64,000 bases of DNA, from NCBI GenBank assembly GCA_963704295.1, contig OY969884.1, positions 1,364,001 through 1,428,000 of the forward strand, in the 5' to 3' direction. The stretch is from JACCVL01 sp963704295 (GTDB lineage: Bacteria > Actinomycetota > Actinomycetes > Propionibacteriales > Nocardioidaceae). Shown in pieces: positions 50,214 through 58,351 of the stretch. A program made the translations under genes and the position numbers. Each line of letters opens with the position of its first letter. Positions within the stretch are counted from its first letter, which is position 1. The notes below the pieces were generated by a model. That model did no database searches. It saw nothing but the letters and a program-made list of their open reading frames with translations, and was not told the origin of the DNA.

Positions 50214-50417
50214 CCACGATCCGCGACTTCTGCAGCCCCCCGCGCCCCCTCGTTCTCCCGCGATCCGCGACTTCTGCAGCCCCCCGCGCCCCCCCTTCTC
50301 CCACGATCCGCGACTTCTGCAGCCCCCCGCGCGCACCCCCCTCGCACGACCCGCGACTTCTGCAGCCCATGCACCGCCGCCGAGCCGAGCGACCCCTGCA
50401 AAAGTCGCGGATCGTGG
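50214..50417 (-). repeat. Repeat family array, locus 2: four direct copies and one inverted copy
   Basis: Copies of the 22-bp unit at 50214, 50258, 50301 and 50344 run in one direction with a 43-44 bp period; an inverted copy lies at 50396-50417. Direct copies read CTTCTGCAG, while the inverted one reads CTGCAAAAG. The gaps between direct copies are near-identical C-rich sequence. It fills most of the menB-pntAa intergenic region. Confidence 0.92.
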
Positions 50418-50509
50418 GGTGGGGGTGGGGTGAGGTGGGGGTGGGGTGGGGTTGGGGTGGGGTTGGGGTGAGGTGGGGGTGGGGTGGCGCGAGGGAGGGG
50501 TGTTGGGGG
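50414..50509 (+). repeat. G-rich minisatellite next to repeat array
   Basis: Nearly 100 bp composed of GGGGT and GGGGGT units with rare A or C on the plus strand. More than ten runs of four or more G could form G-quadruplexes; the menB mRNA would carry the C-rich complement just after its stop. Confidence 0.85.
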
Positions 50510-51453
50510 TCAGTAGTGCCAGGGAAAGCCCGACAGTTCGGCTCGCGCTTCTCGAGGAACGCGTCGCGGCCCTCCGCCGCCTCGTCGGTGCCGTAGGCGA
50601 GGCGGGTCGCTTCACCGGCGAACAGCTGCTGGCCGACCATGCCGTCGTCGGGCAGGTTGAACGCGTACTTCAGCATCCGCTGCGCGGTGGGGCTCTTGGA
50701 GTTGATCGCGGCCGCCCACTCGAGCGCGGTGGCCTCGAGCTCGGCGTGCGGCACGACGGCGTTGACCATCCCCATCTCGTACGCCTGCTCGGCGTCGTAC
50801 GTCCGACCGAGGAAGAAGATCTCGCGCGCGCGCTTCTGCCCGACCTGCCGGGCGAGGAACGCCGAGCCGTAGCCGCCGTCGAAGCTCGCCACGTCGGCGT
50901 CGGTCTGCTTGAACCGGGCGTGCTCGGCCGTCGCGAGGGTCAGGTCGCACACGACGTGCAGGCTGTGCCCGCCGCCGGCGGCCCAGCCGGCCACGACCGC
51001 GATCACCACCTTGGGCATGAACCGGATCAGCCGCTGACACTCCAGGATGTGCAGCCGGCCCAGCTTCGCCCGGTCCACGGGTGCGGCCGCCGGGCCGGCT
51101 GGCGCACCCTCGGCGTACTTGTACCCGGTCCGGCCGCGGATGCGCTGGTCACCGCCGGAGCAGAACGCCCATCCGCCGTCCTTCGGTGACGGGCCGTTGC
51201 CGGTCATCAGCACGCAGCCCACGTCGGACGACGCGCGGGCGTGCTCGAGGACGCCGCGCAGCTCGTCCACGGTCTGCGGGCGGAAGGCGTTGCGCACCTC
51301 GGGCCGGTCGAAGGCGACCCGCACCGTGCCGGCGACCGGCCCGGAGCCGATCGCCCGGTGATAGGTGAGGTCGGTCAGCCCCTCGAAGCCGGGCACCTCG
51401 CGCCACGCCGCCGGGTCGAAGGTGGCCGACACCTGGTCGGTCTGCTCGCTCAT
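50510..51453 (-). CDS. menB: 1,4-dihydroxy-2-naphthoyl-CoA synthase, frame broken near the end
   Basis: Crotonase-fold enzyme of menaquinone synthesis, about 314 aa. RPEVRNAFRPQTVDELRGVL, the oxyanion segment WAFCSGGDQRIRGRTGY, VAGWAAGGGHSLHVVCDLTL and FDGGYGSAFLARQVGQKRAR are intact. Close to the end one base is missing (about 50533): EPN should be followed by WSGFPWHY and TGA (50510-50512), the usual MenB end. As given, the frame runs on through the repeat array. ATG start 51453. No other men genes are in the window. Confidence 0.9.
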
Positions 51454-51537
51454 GCGCTCAGTGTGTCGGCCGGCGCCAGTGGAGCACGTTCGGGCCGGGC
51501 CCCCAGTCGGGCAGGCCCGGGTCGGGTCAGGTACGGG

Positions 51538-52236
51538 TCAGACCCGCCCGGGCGGCGCGACCCCGGCACGGATCGAGCCGGCCAGGCCGCCGAGATGCCC
51601 GAGGCGGGCAAGCTCGGAGTCCAGGATCTCCGGCCCGCCCCGCCGGCCGAACACCAATGCCACGTCGTCGGCCAGCGGGGCCGCGGCGAGCACCGTTCCC
51701 TCCCACGCGGAGTGCTCCGCGAGCCGCCGGGTCCGGGTGACGCCGAACCAGCCGCCGACGTCGGCGGGGAGGTCAGGAGCGCTCGCGGTCGCCACGACGA
51801 CGGCCGCGGCGGCGACCTCGTTGGAGGGCCGGTCCGCCCCGTCGACCTCGGTCTGCCGGATGTCCGCGCGCACCACCATCGCCCAGTCACAGCGCAGCGT
51901 CTGCGGCAGCAGCTCGACCAGGCGTTCCACCGCACGAGACGGGTCCTGCGTCATCGCCTCGACCAGCTCCAGGTCCATCCGCAGGCTGGCGCCGGCGGTG
52001 TACCGGGAGATCCACAGCACCCGGACGTTCTCCAGCTGGTTGCAGGCCGACACCAGCGCGTCGGGCAGCACCGTGCTGGGCAGGTCCAGCAGCACGTCGT
52101 CGACGGCGTTCCCGGTCGACCGGTGCTCGACGATCTCGATCGCCTGGATGTCGGCGCGCGCGGCGCCCAGCGTCGCGGCCAGCGCGCCGAGCGAGCCCGG
52201 GACGTCCGGGAAGCCCACGCGCAGCAGGAACGACAT
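51538..52236 (-). CDS. ACT-domain amino-acid-binding protein
   Basis: A 232-aa protein. The N-terminal ACT domain (~3-75) begins FLLRVGFPDVPGSLGALAAT with AIEIVEHRSTGNAVDDVLLD. A second domain (~90-230) has CDWAMVVRADIRQTEVDG and ALVFGRRGGPEILDSELARL, without a recognised catalytic motif. ACT domains sense amino acids; this actinobacterial family has no defined role. ATG lies 6 nt after GACGAT, a possible -10. Confidence 0.8.
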   Translation of the reverse strand: MSFLLRVGFPDVPGSLGALAATLGAARADIQAIEIVEHRSTGNAVDDVLLDLPSTVLPDALVSACNQLENVRVLWISRYTAGASLRMDLELVEAMTQDPSRAVERLVELLPQTLRCDWAMVVRADIRQTEVDGADRPSNEVAAAAVVVATASAPDLPADVGGWFGVTRTRRLAEHSAWEGTVLAAAPLADDVALVFGRRGGPEILDSELARLGHLGGLAGSIRAGVAPPGRV

Positions 52237-52324
52237 GGCCTCATCGTCGCAGTGCCGGACCGGTCCCCCAGCCAGTGGTCACGAGCCGGTCATCCGGCAG
52301 GGGGCAGCCGGCGCTCCGGCCGCC

Positions 52325-52983
52325 TCAGCGGACGACGCGCAGGTTGAACTGGGGCGTGCCCAGCGTCTGCATCAGCCGGACCCACAGCGGCAGCCACATC
52401 TCCAGGCCGCGGGCCGCGGTCAGGTCGCCCAGGTCCAGCACGTCCCGCCAACCGAGCTGGCCGAGCAGCCCGGCCACGACGTCCCGGGCAGCGGGGTCGT
52501 TCCCGGCCACGAACACGGTGGTGTCGCCCGCACCGACGGCGGCCGGGTCGACCATCACCGCGGCGGTCACGGTGTTCAGCGTCTTGACCACCCGGGCGCG
52601 CGGACAGGCTCGTTGGATCTGCTCTGCGAGCGAGTCGGTGTCCTTGACCCGCAGCGTGGGCGGCATGCCGGCGGAGAAGTCCAGCGGGTTCGCCACGTCC
52701 ATCACGACGACGCCATCGAGTGCGTCACCCAGGTCGGCGAACACCCCGACGGCGTGCTCGCCACTCAGCGCGTCGACGACGACGTCGGCCCCGTCGACCG
52801 CCTCGCGAAACGACGCCAGCGGGAGCGGGGTCAGCGCCTCCCGTCGGCCGCCGTCCACGGCGTCGGGGTCACGCGTCCCGACGACGACGTCGTGGCCGGC
52901 GCCGGCGAGCGCGGGGCCAGCGTGCTGCCGACCGAGCCGGTGCCGAGGACTGCGATCCGCTGCGCCGTACCTGAACCGGTCAT
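52325..52983 (-). pseudogene. F420-dependent NADP oxidoreductase-like protein, frame broken once
   Basis: About 219 aa if restored. From ATG 52983 the Rossmann motif IAVLGTGSVGSTLA is followed, after one lost base near 52918, by ALAGAGHDVVVGTRDPDAVD in another frame, then FREAVDGADVVVDALSGEHA, VVVMDVANPLDFSAGMPPTL and TVFVAGNDPAARDVVAGLLG. This matches the NADPH-dependent F420 reductase/NAD-binding-2 group. GGAGG lies 4 nt before the ATG. Cofactor preference cannot be read with certainty. Confidence 0.75.
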
Positions 52984-53052
52984 CTGGCCTCCCACGGAAG
53001 GTCGCGCCTCACACCGTCGAGGATGTGCAGGACGCCACGGCATGATGGTGAC

Positions 53053-54198
53053 ATGGACGCGATCGCCCGGCCGCCGATCACCGACCGTGGGCCGCTGCAG
53101 AGCGCCCTGCTGCGCCTGGGTGGACGGCCGCTGCCGCTACTCCGCCCGACCCGGATGTACGTCTGCGGCATCACGCCGTACGACGTGACGCATCTCGGGC
53201 ACGCCGCGACCCTGGTCTGGGCCGACGTGGCAGCGGCGGTGATGCGGTTGGCCGGCGCCGAGGTGGTGACCGCACGCAACGTCACCGACGTCGACGACGT
53301 GCTGACGCGGGCGGCCGCGGAGTCCGGCCAGCGCTACGACCGGTTCGCCGCGGTGCACGAGTACCAGTTCGGACACGACCTGGCGGCGCTGCGGGTGCGC
53401 GAGCCGGACCACACCCCGCGAGCGGCCCGGCACGTCGAGCACGTGGTCGCGCTGGCCGCGGCGCTGCTGGCCAGCGGCGCGGCCTATGAGCGGGACGGAT
53501 CGGTGATCTTCCGCGGCGACGCCGTGCCGGAGGCGGCCGGTGTCGGGCCGGACGAGGCGCGGCGGCTGCTGCGCGAGTTCGGCGGAGTGCCGGACCACGA
53601 CGGGTACGACGGCGCCTTCGACGTGCCGGTCTGGCAGCGTTCCGGTCCGGACGACCCGGCCTGGCCGAGCCCGTGGGGCTGGGGCCGGCCGGGGTGGCAC
53701 GCCGAGTGCTCGGCGATGACGGTGGCGACGCTCGGCGCCCGGATCGACCTGCTGGCCGGCGGGGCGGACCTCGCGTTCCCGCACCACGCGTACCAGGAGG
53801 CGATGGTGGCCGCGGTCAGCGGCGTGCCGCTGGCCCGGGCACACCTGAACGTCGGCACCGTCAGCGTCGGCGGCACGAAGATGGCCAAGAGCACGCAGAA
53901 CCTGGTGCTGGTCGACGAGCTGCTGCACGAGCACTCCGCACAGGCCGTGCGGCTGATGCTGATCGACCGGCGGTGGGACCAGCCGTGGGACTACTCGCCG
54001 TACGAGTTGCGAGCCGCGGCGGACCGGCTGGAGCGGCTGCGGGTGGCGGCGGGCCGGTCCACCGGCTCCGACGCGGCCGGCGACGCGATGCTCGACGCGC
54101 TGCTGGACGACCTGGACGTCAGCACCGCGCTAGGGATCGCCGAGGAGCGGGCCGGGAGCGCGGCCCAGCGGCTGTTGCACTGCCTGCGCCTCGACTGA
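53053..54198 (+). CDS. MshC/CysS-like class I ligase
   Basis: A 381-aa class I aminoacyl-tRNA synthetase-fold protein. MYVCGITPYDVTHLGHAATL holds the zinc/Cys-binding Cys and the HIGH-type motif and matches MshC (mycothiol ligase) better than cysteinyl-tRNA synthetase. NVTDVDDVLTRAA, GRPGWHAECSAMTVATLGAR, GGADLAFPHHAYQEAM and KMAKSTQNLVLVDEL (KMSKS variant) follow. It ends without the anticodon-binding DALR part. The N-terminus before MYVCG is shorter than in standard MshC, so it may be a paralog acting on another amine. ATG 53053 is 6 nt after CATGAT. Confidence 0.75.
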   Translation: MDAIARPPITDRGPLQSALLRLGGRPLPLLRPTRMYVCGITPYDVTHLGHAATLVWADVAAAVMRLAGAEVVTARNVTDVDDVLTRAAAESGQRYDRFAAVHEYQFGHDLAALRVREPDHTPRAARHVEHVVALAAALLASGAAYERDGSVIFRGDAVPEAAGVGPDEARRLLREFGGVPDHDGYDGAFDVPVWQRSGPDDPAWPSPWGWGRPGWHAECSAMTVATLGARIDLLAGGADLAFPHHAYQEAMVAAVSGVPLARAHLNVGTVSVGGTKMAKSTQNLVLVDELLHEHSAQAVRLMLIDRRWDQPWDYSPYELRAAADRLERLRVAAGRSTGSDAAGDAMLDALLDDLDVSTALGIAEERAGSAAQRLLHCLRLD

Positions 54199-54219
54199 CC
54201 TCCTTCCCCCCAAAACACC

Positions 54220-54315
54220 CCACGATCCGCGACTTCTGCAGCACCCCAGCCCCCAAACAGCCCACGATCCGCGACTTTTGCAGACCGGCTTGCCTGCAAA
54301 AGTCGCGGATCGTGG
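54220..54315 (+). repeat. Repeat family, locus 3: two direct copies and one inverted copy
   Basis: Copies at 54220-54241 (CTTCTGCAG form), 54262-54283 (CTTTTGCAG form) and, inverted, 54294-54315. The last two form a perfect 22-bp stem with a 10-nt loop. It lies between the convergent MshC-like and protease genes, 21 bp after one stop and 18 bp before the other, and could terminate both. Confidence 0.92.
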
Positions 54316-54333
54316 ACGCGTCGTGTTGGGGGG

Positions 54334-55407
54334 TCAGTAGACGCTGACGCCGTAGACGCTGAGCGCCTCGGTCACCGGCTGGAAGTACGTCGTGCCGCCG
54401 ACCGAGCAGTTGCCGTTCCCGCCGGAGGTCAGACCGAGCGCGGTGCTGCCGGCGAACAGCGAGCCGCCGCTGTCGCCACCCTCGGCGCAGACGGTGGTCT
54501 TGATCAGTCCGTAGACCGTGCCCTGCGGGTAGTTCACGGTCGCGTTCAGCGCCTGGACCGTGCCGCTGCGCACCCCGGTCGTGCTGCCGCTGCGGGTCAC
54601 CGACTGGCCGACGTAGGCGTTACCCGCGCTGGTGATGTCTCGGTACGTGCCGTTGTAGAGGTACACGTTCCCCGGCCGGGACACGGCGCTGTCGTACCGG
54701 ACGATGCCGTAGTCGTTGCCCGGGAAGCTGGTCCCGGCGCGCGGGCCGAGGTAGGTCGTGGCGCTGGACCACGACGACGACAGGTTGGTGCAGTGGCCCG
54801 CGGTGAGGAAGTACTGCGTGCCGCTGGAGCTACGCACGTTGAAGCCCAGCGAGCAGCGGCTGCCGCCGCCGTAGATCGCCTCGCCGCCGGAGATGGTGGT
54901 CCGGTAGCGACCGTCCACCCGGCGCACCGTGGCCGCGTCGCCGAAGCGAGAGGCCACGGCGCGGACCCGGGCAAGCTCGGCGCGACTCACCGTGCGGTCG
55001 GCGGCGACGACCACCCGGTTCGTGGTCGGGTTGGTCGCCCACGCGGTCCCGGTGATCGAGGCCCGCCGGTCCAGAGCGCGACGGACGCGGGCGAGCTCGG
55101 CGGCGCTGTGCTCGACCACCCTGGCCACGGCCCCGGCATCACGGACCCGCTCCGCGGCGGCGCGGCCGGTGACCGCTACCACCATCCGACCGGTAGCGCG
55201 ATCCCGGTACACGCCGGCCGAGCGCGAGCCCAGCTGGCGGGACAACGCGGTGGCCTCCTTGGCACTCACGCGCGACTCGTCGGCCTTGGCCGAGGGTCCG
55301 ACCGGTGCCGCGCTCACCTGGGGTGCGGTGAGCAGGGCGGCGCCGGTCAGGGCGGTGATGGCGACGGCCGTGGCGGCGCGGCGCGGTGACAGCGGTGTCG
55401 ACCTCAC
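54334..55407 (-). CDS. Secreted streptogrisin-type (S1E) serine protease
   Basis: A 357-aa preproprotease. Signal peptide MRSTPLSPRRAATAVAITAL ends near ...QVSAAP (~34). The pro-region (~35-165) contains SRQLGSRSAGVYRDRATGRM and a GRMVVAVTGRAA alpha-lytic pro motif. The mature chymotrypsin-fold domain has His in YFLTAGHCTNL, Asp in GNDYGIVRYDS and Ser in EGGDSGGSLFAG, plus paired Cys (RCSLGF/GHC; VCAEGG/NCSVGG). It is exported and self-cleaving. GTG start; AAGGGA 6 nt upstream. Confidence 0.92.
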   Translation of the reverse strand: MRSTPLSPRRAATAVAITALTGAALLTAPQVSAAPVGPSAKADESRVSAKEATALSRQLGSRSAGVYRDRATGRMVVAVTGRAAAERVRDAGAVARVVEHSAAELARVRRALDRRASITGTAWATNPTTNRVVVAADRTVSRAELARVRAVASRFGDAATVRRVDGRYRTTISGGEAIYGGGSRCSLGFNVRSSSGTQYFLTAGHCTNLSSSWSSATTYLGPRAGTSFPGNDYGIVRYDSAVSRPGNVYLYNGTYRDITSAGNAYVGQSVTRSGSTTGVRSGTVQALNATVNYPQGTVYGLIKTTVCAEGGDSGGSLFAGSTALGLTSGGNGNCSVGGTTYFQPVTEALSVYGVSVY

Positions 55408-55600
55408 GGGGGTGTCCCTTCGTCGATGGGTGAGCCCACCGGTCGGAGGGCCCGACTCGGGATGTCGCCGCGAGGTGCAGCAGGTCTGTCGTGGTGGCCC
55501 CCCGAGCCATCGAGGAGTCTGGACCGGCGGACGAAATATGACAAGAGGTAGTCAAAGCGTCACTTAGTGCAAAGTCAGCACAGGCGGGCAGACTGCCCGG

Positions 55601-56320
55601 GTGGACCTGTCTCGAACCGTTCTCCGCGACGGCGACGCGGTGGCCGCCGACGGGCGGGTGGCCGCCGGTGCCGACGGCTGGTGGCTCGCGCCGACGCTGC
55701 CCGTGCCGGTCGGCGGCTCGGACGCGGGCGTGCGGCCGCGCTTCGGGGTCCGCTTGAGGGGCGTCGACGTCGGCTCGGCACCCCGGGTGCGAGTGGTGGG
55801 CGTGTGGCAGGACGAGGCCGTGCACGTACGGGAGCTGCTCCGGCTCCCGCCGGCCGCCGGCCCGGACGGCGTCCGGTTGCCGACGCGTCCGCCCTGCCCG
55901 CCGCCGACCGGGGGCTGGCCGACCGGCGACGACCCGCTGCCCGCACCTCCGGCGGACCTGCTCGCCGGCGGAGCGGTGACCAGCATGGCCGTCTTCCGGC
56001 CGGCCGCGAGGCAGCTGGTGGCAGTGGTCGCCGCAGTGGACCCCGAAGCCGTCGCCCCGGTGTTGACCGCGCTGTACGGCGACCGGCTGTGTCTGGTCCG
56101 CAGCCGGTACACCGCCCACCAGATCCGAGCGGCGCGGCGCGCGCTCGACGACGCCACAACGACGTGGGGTGTCTACGAGGCCGAGACCTCGGTCGGAACC
56201 GACGGACAGCCGGTGATCCGGGCGGCGGTGGTCCGGGTCTCGCCGCCTCTCGTGGCGTGGGTGGCGACTCAGCCGAACGGCCTAGTCGAGGTCAGCCCTT
56301 GGCTCACCCGCCTCGGCTAG
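55601..56320 (+). CDS. Hypothetical conserved protein
   Basis: A 239-aa soluble protein with no family I recognise. Segments include GADGWWLAPTLPVPVGGSDA, FGVRLRGVDVGSAPRVRVVG, a Pro-rich linker (PPCPPPTGGWPTGDDPLPAP), then LVAVVAAVDPEAVAPVLTAL, CLVRSRYTAHQIRAARRALD and a VEVSPWLTRLG end. GTG lies 6 nt after CAGACT, a plausible leaderless start. It is divergent from the protease gene across 193 bp. Confidence 0.65.
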   Translation: MDLSRTVLRDGDAVAADGRVAAGADGWWLAPTLPVPVGGSDAGVRPRFGVRLRGVDVGSAPRVRVVGVWQDEAVHVRELLRLPPAAGPDGVRLPTRPPCPPPTGGWPTGDDPLPAPPADLLAGGAVTSMAVFRPAARQLVAVVAAVDPEAVAPVLTALYGDRLCLVRSRYTAHQIRAARRALDDATTTWGVYEAETSVGTDGQPVIRAAVVRVSPPLVAWVATQPNGLVEVSPWLTRLG

Positions 56321-56346
56321 ATGACCGTGTGCAACCTTCGATCACT

Positions 56347-56375
56347 TTGAGTCATCGCGCGAGGAGGTGTATAAC
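56347..56375 (+). promoter_or_regulatory. Sigma-70-type promoter (TTGAGT-N17-TATAAC)
   Basis: TTGAGT at 56347-56352 and TATAAC at 56370-56375, 17 bp apart, precede the calcium-repeat protein by about 65 bp. It is the most consensus-like promoter I see in the window. Confidence 0.65.
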
Positions 56376-56447
56376 CCTCCGTTACTGCTCGATTACAGAG
56401 GATCATCTTTCGAAGCGCCGGAGCAGGCGCGCGAGGAGAACACCGTG

Positions 56448-57269
56448 ATGCGACGGATCACCCGCCCAGCCCTCGCCCTGCTCGCAACGGCCGCCCTGGC
56501 CGCCGGAGGCGTCGGGGCCGCCAGCGGCGGCGGCGGTCCGGCCGGCGCCAACGCCGGGCCGCCGTACAACTTCACCACGGAGCTGATGGGTCAGGGCACC
56601 TTCATCCCACTGAAGGACAAGGCCATGCTCACCCGGACCCGGCTCGGGTACCTGTTCCGCACCGGTCAGCAGGACAGCCACCTCGAGGTGACCCTGGTGA
56701 ACGGCAAGCTCCGCTTCGTCGACACCGGCACCGAGTCGTTCAAGCGACGCTCGCCCGCCTGCCAGCGGAAGCGGGTCAAGGTGGGGATCGCCGCGGTGTG
56801 CCGTGTGCCCGGCGACATCAGCGAGCGCCGGCCGCTGCTGATCGAGATCTGGCCGCGGCTGGGCAACGACTACACCGACGTCTCCACCCTGCCCGCCACG
56901 TTCGCCGTGACCGTGTTGGGCGACAAGGGCCACGACGTCGCCCGCTTCGGGGCGGGTCCCGACTTCTTCAACGGCTACTCCGGTCGCGACCGCGTCTGGG
57001 GTGGTGGCGGCAACGACTGGATCCGCCCGGGGCTCGGCAACGACGTCGTGATGGGCGGTGCCGGTAACGACGACGTCGTCGCCGTCGAGGGCCGCGACAA
57101 GGTCCACGGCGGGCAGGGAGCCGACCGGCTGTGGGGCGGGGACGGGAACGACCGGCTCCGGGGCGGTACGGGCGCCGACTTCGTGCTCTGCGGGAACGGT
57201 CACGATCGTGCGATGGCCGACGGCGCCGACCGGATCGCCCAAAGCTGCGAGGCCGTCGACCATCTCTAG
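56448..57269 (+). CDS. Secreted protein with haemolysin-type calcium-binding repeats
   Basis: A 273-aa protein. The signal peptide MRRITRPALALLATAALAAG ends near ...GAASGG. The middle (~35-165) has no known fold. The C-terminal third carries RTX-type nonapeptides, GGGGNDWIRPGLGND, GGAGNDDVVAVEGRD, GGQGADRLWGGDGND and GGTGADFVLCGNGHD, which bind Ca2+ in a beta roll. There is no RTX type I export signal or exporter nearby; Sec export through the signal peptide is expected. GCGAGGAG lies 9 nt before ATG 56448; GTG 56445 is also possible. Confidence 0.82.
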   Translation: MRRITRPALALLATAALAAGGVGAASGGGGPAGANAGPPYNFTTELMGQGTFIPLKDKAMLTRTRLGYLFRTGQQDSHLEVTLVNGKLRFVDTGTESFKRRSPACQRKRVKVGIAAVCRVPGDISERRPLLIEIWPRLGNDYTDVSTLPATFAVTVLGDKGHDVARFGAGPDFFNGYSGRDRVWGGGGNDWIRPGLGNDVVMGGAGNDDVVAVEGRDKVHGGQGADRLWGGDGNDRLRGGTGADFVLCGNGHDRAMADGADRIAQSCEAVDHL

Positions 57270-57428
57270 GGCCGCTGTGCCCCGGCCCAGCACCGGACCG
57301 ATAACCACAGCCCACCACACCGCCCTCCGCGCCATGGGACCCTGCACCGGGCGGCTCAGCCCGATCGGTCGGGGTCGCACCCGAGCGCTGCCGGGGCGGG
57401 TGACCGGCTGTCGAGGAGGAGCGAGCAG

Positions 57429-58010
57429 GTGCGCAAGCTGGTCATCGTCGAGTTCGTGACTCTCGACGGAGTCATGCAGGGCCTGGGCTCGGCCGACGAG
57501 GACCGCGAGGGCGGCTTCGAGCATGGTGGCTGGGCGGCGCCCTACGCCAGTGCCGACCAGCAGCGAGATGCCCTGGAAAGCCTGACGTCCACCTCCGCTT
57601 ACCTGTTCGGACGCAAGACCTACCAGAAGCTGCACGGCTTCTGGCCGACCCAGCCGGACACCAACCCGATGGCCGCACATCTCAACGCAACTCCGAAGCA
57701 CGTGGCTTCGCGGACGCTGACCGCGCTCGACTGGTCCAACGCCACGGTGCTTGCGGCGGACCTCGAGCCGGCCGTACGGGATCTGAAGCGGCACGGCGAG
57801 GGCAACATCGTGGTGCTGGGCAGCGGCATGCTGGTGTCGGAGCTGCTGCGCCGAGACCTCGTGGACGGCTTCCGGCTGTTCGTTCACCCACTCCTGCTCG
57901 GCACCGGCAAGCGGCTCTTCCGAGACCTGCCGCAGCCGCGGCCGCTGCGTCTGACCCGCTGCATCCAGTCGGTCACCGGCGTCGTACAGCTCGACTACGA
58001 ACCGGCGTAG
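57429..58010 (+). CDS. Dihydrofolate reductase-like (RibD C-terminal family) protein
   Basis: A 193-aa protein of the YwjB/RibD_C group. RKLVIVEFVTLDGVMQGLGS at the start, the LFGRKTYQKLHGFWPTQPD signature, SRTLTALDWSNATVLAADLE and NIVVLGSGMLVSELLRRDLV, then FVHPLLLGTGKRLFRDL. These reductase-fold proteins bind NADPH but the substrate is usually unknown; it is not a standard FolA. GTG start with GAGGAG 8-13 nt upstream. Confidence 0.87.
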   Translation: MRKLVIVEFVTLDGVMQGLGSADEDREGGFEHGGWAAPYASADQQRDALESLTSTSAYLFGRKTYQKLHGFWPTQPDTNPMAAHLNATPKHVASRTLTALDWSNATVLAADLEPAVRDLKRHGEGNIVVLGSGMLVSELLRRDLVDGFRLFVHPLLLGTGKRLFRDLPQPRPLRLTRCIQSVTGVVQLDYEPA

Positions 58011-58032
58011 CCGCAGACGTGAGCAGGTCGGC

Positions 58033-58108
58033 TGGCGCGCTCGGAGGGATTCGAACCCCCAACCTTCTGATCCGTAGTCAGATGCTCTATCCGTTGAGCT
58101 ACGAGCGC
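58033..58108 (-). tRNA. tRNA-Arg (ACG)
   Basis: On the minus strand: acceptor GCGCTCG/CGAGCGC, D-loop GCTCAACGGATAGAGC, anticodon loop CTACGGA (ACG), T-loop GGTTCGAATCC, encoded CCA. A34 would be converted to inosine by TadA, whose gene is at 45 kb. Confidence 0.95.
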
Positions 58109-58351
58109 TGGTCGGGCTGACCGGCCTCGCACTCTAGCGCGACTGGCGGACGGCTCCGACACACGATCCCGCGGCACCGCTTGTGAGCATGTTCACCAGC
58201 CACCAACTCGCCCCGCTCCATCTGGCAGGTCTACGGTGACCCTCAACAGTCCGTCACGTGCACGGAGTCGACCTAGAGCCGCGAGCGCGGGCCGGTCTCC
58301 TCAGCTGGAGACCCCGCCCAGCGCCGCGGGCTGCGAAGGGGACGAGCAGGG

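Noticed and set aside
50214..50417. Regularly spaced repeats that resemble a CRISPR array
   Set aside because: The spacers between the four direct copies are near-identical C-rich sequence, not unique, the last copy is inverted, and no cas gene is nearby. It is a tandem amplification of an intergenic repeat.
49156..51453. A 765-residue open frame joining MenB to PntA
   Set aside because: It arises because one base is missing near the menB end, so translation runs through the repeats into pntAa. The proper MenB end and stop are visible one frame away.
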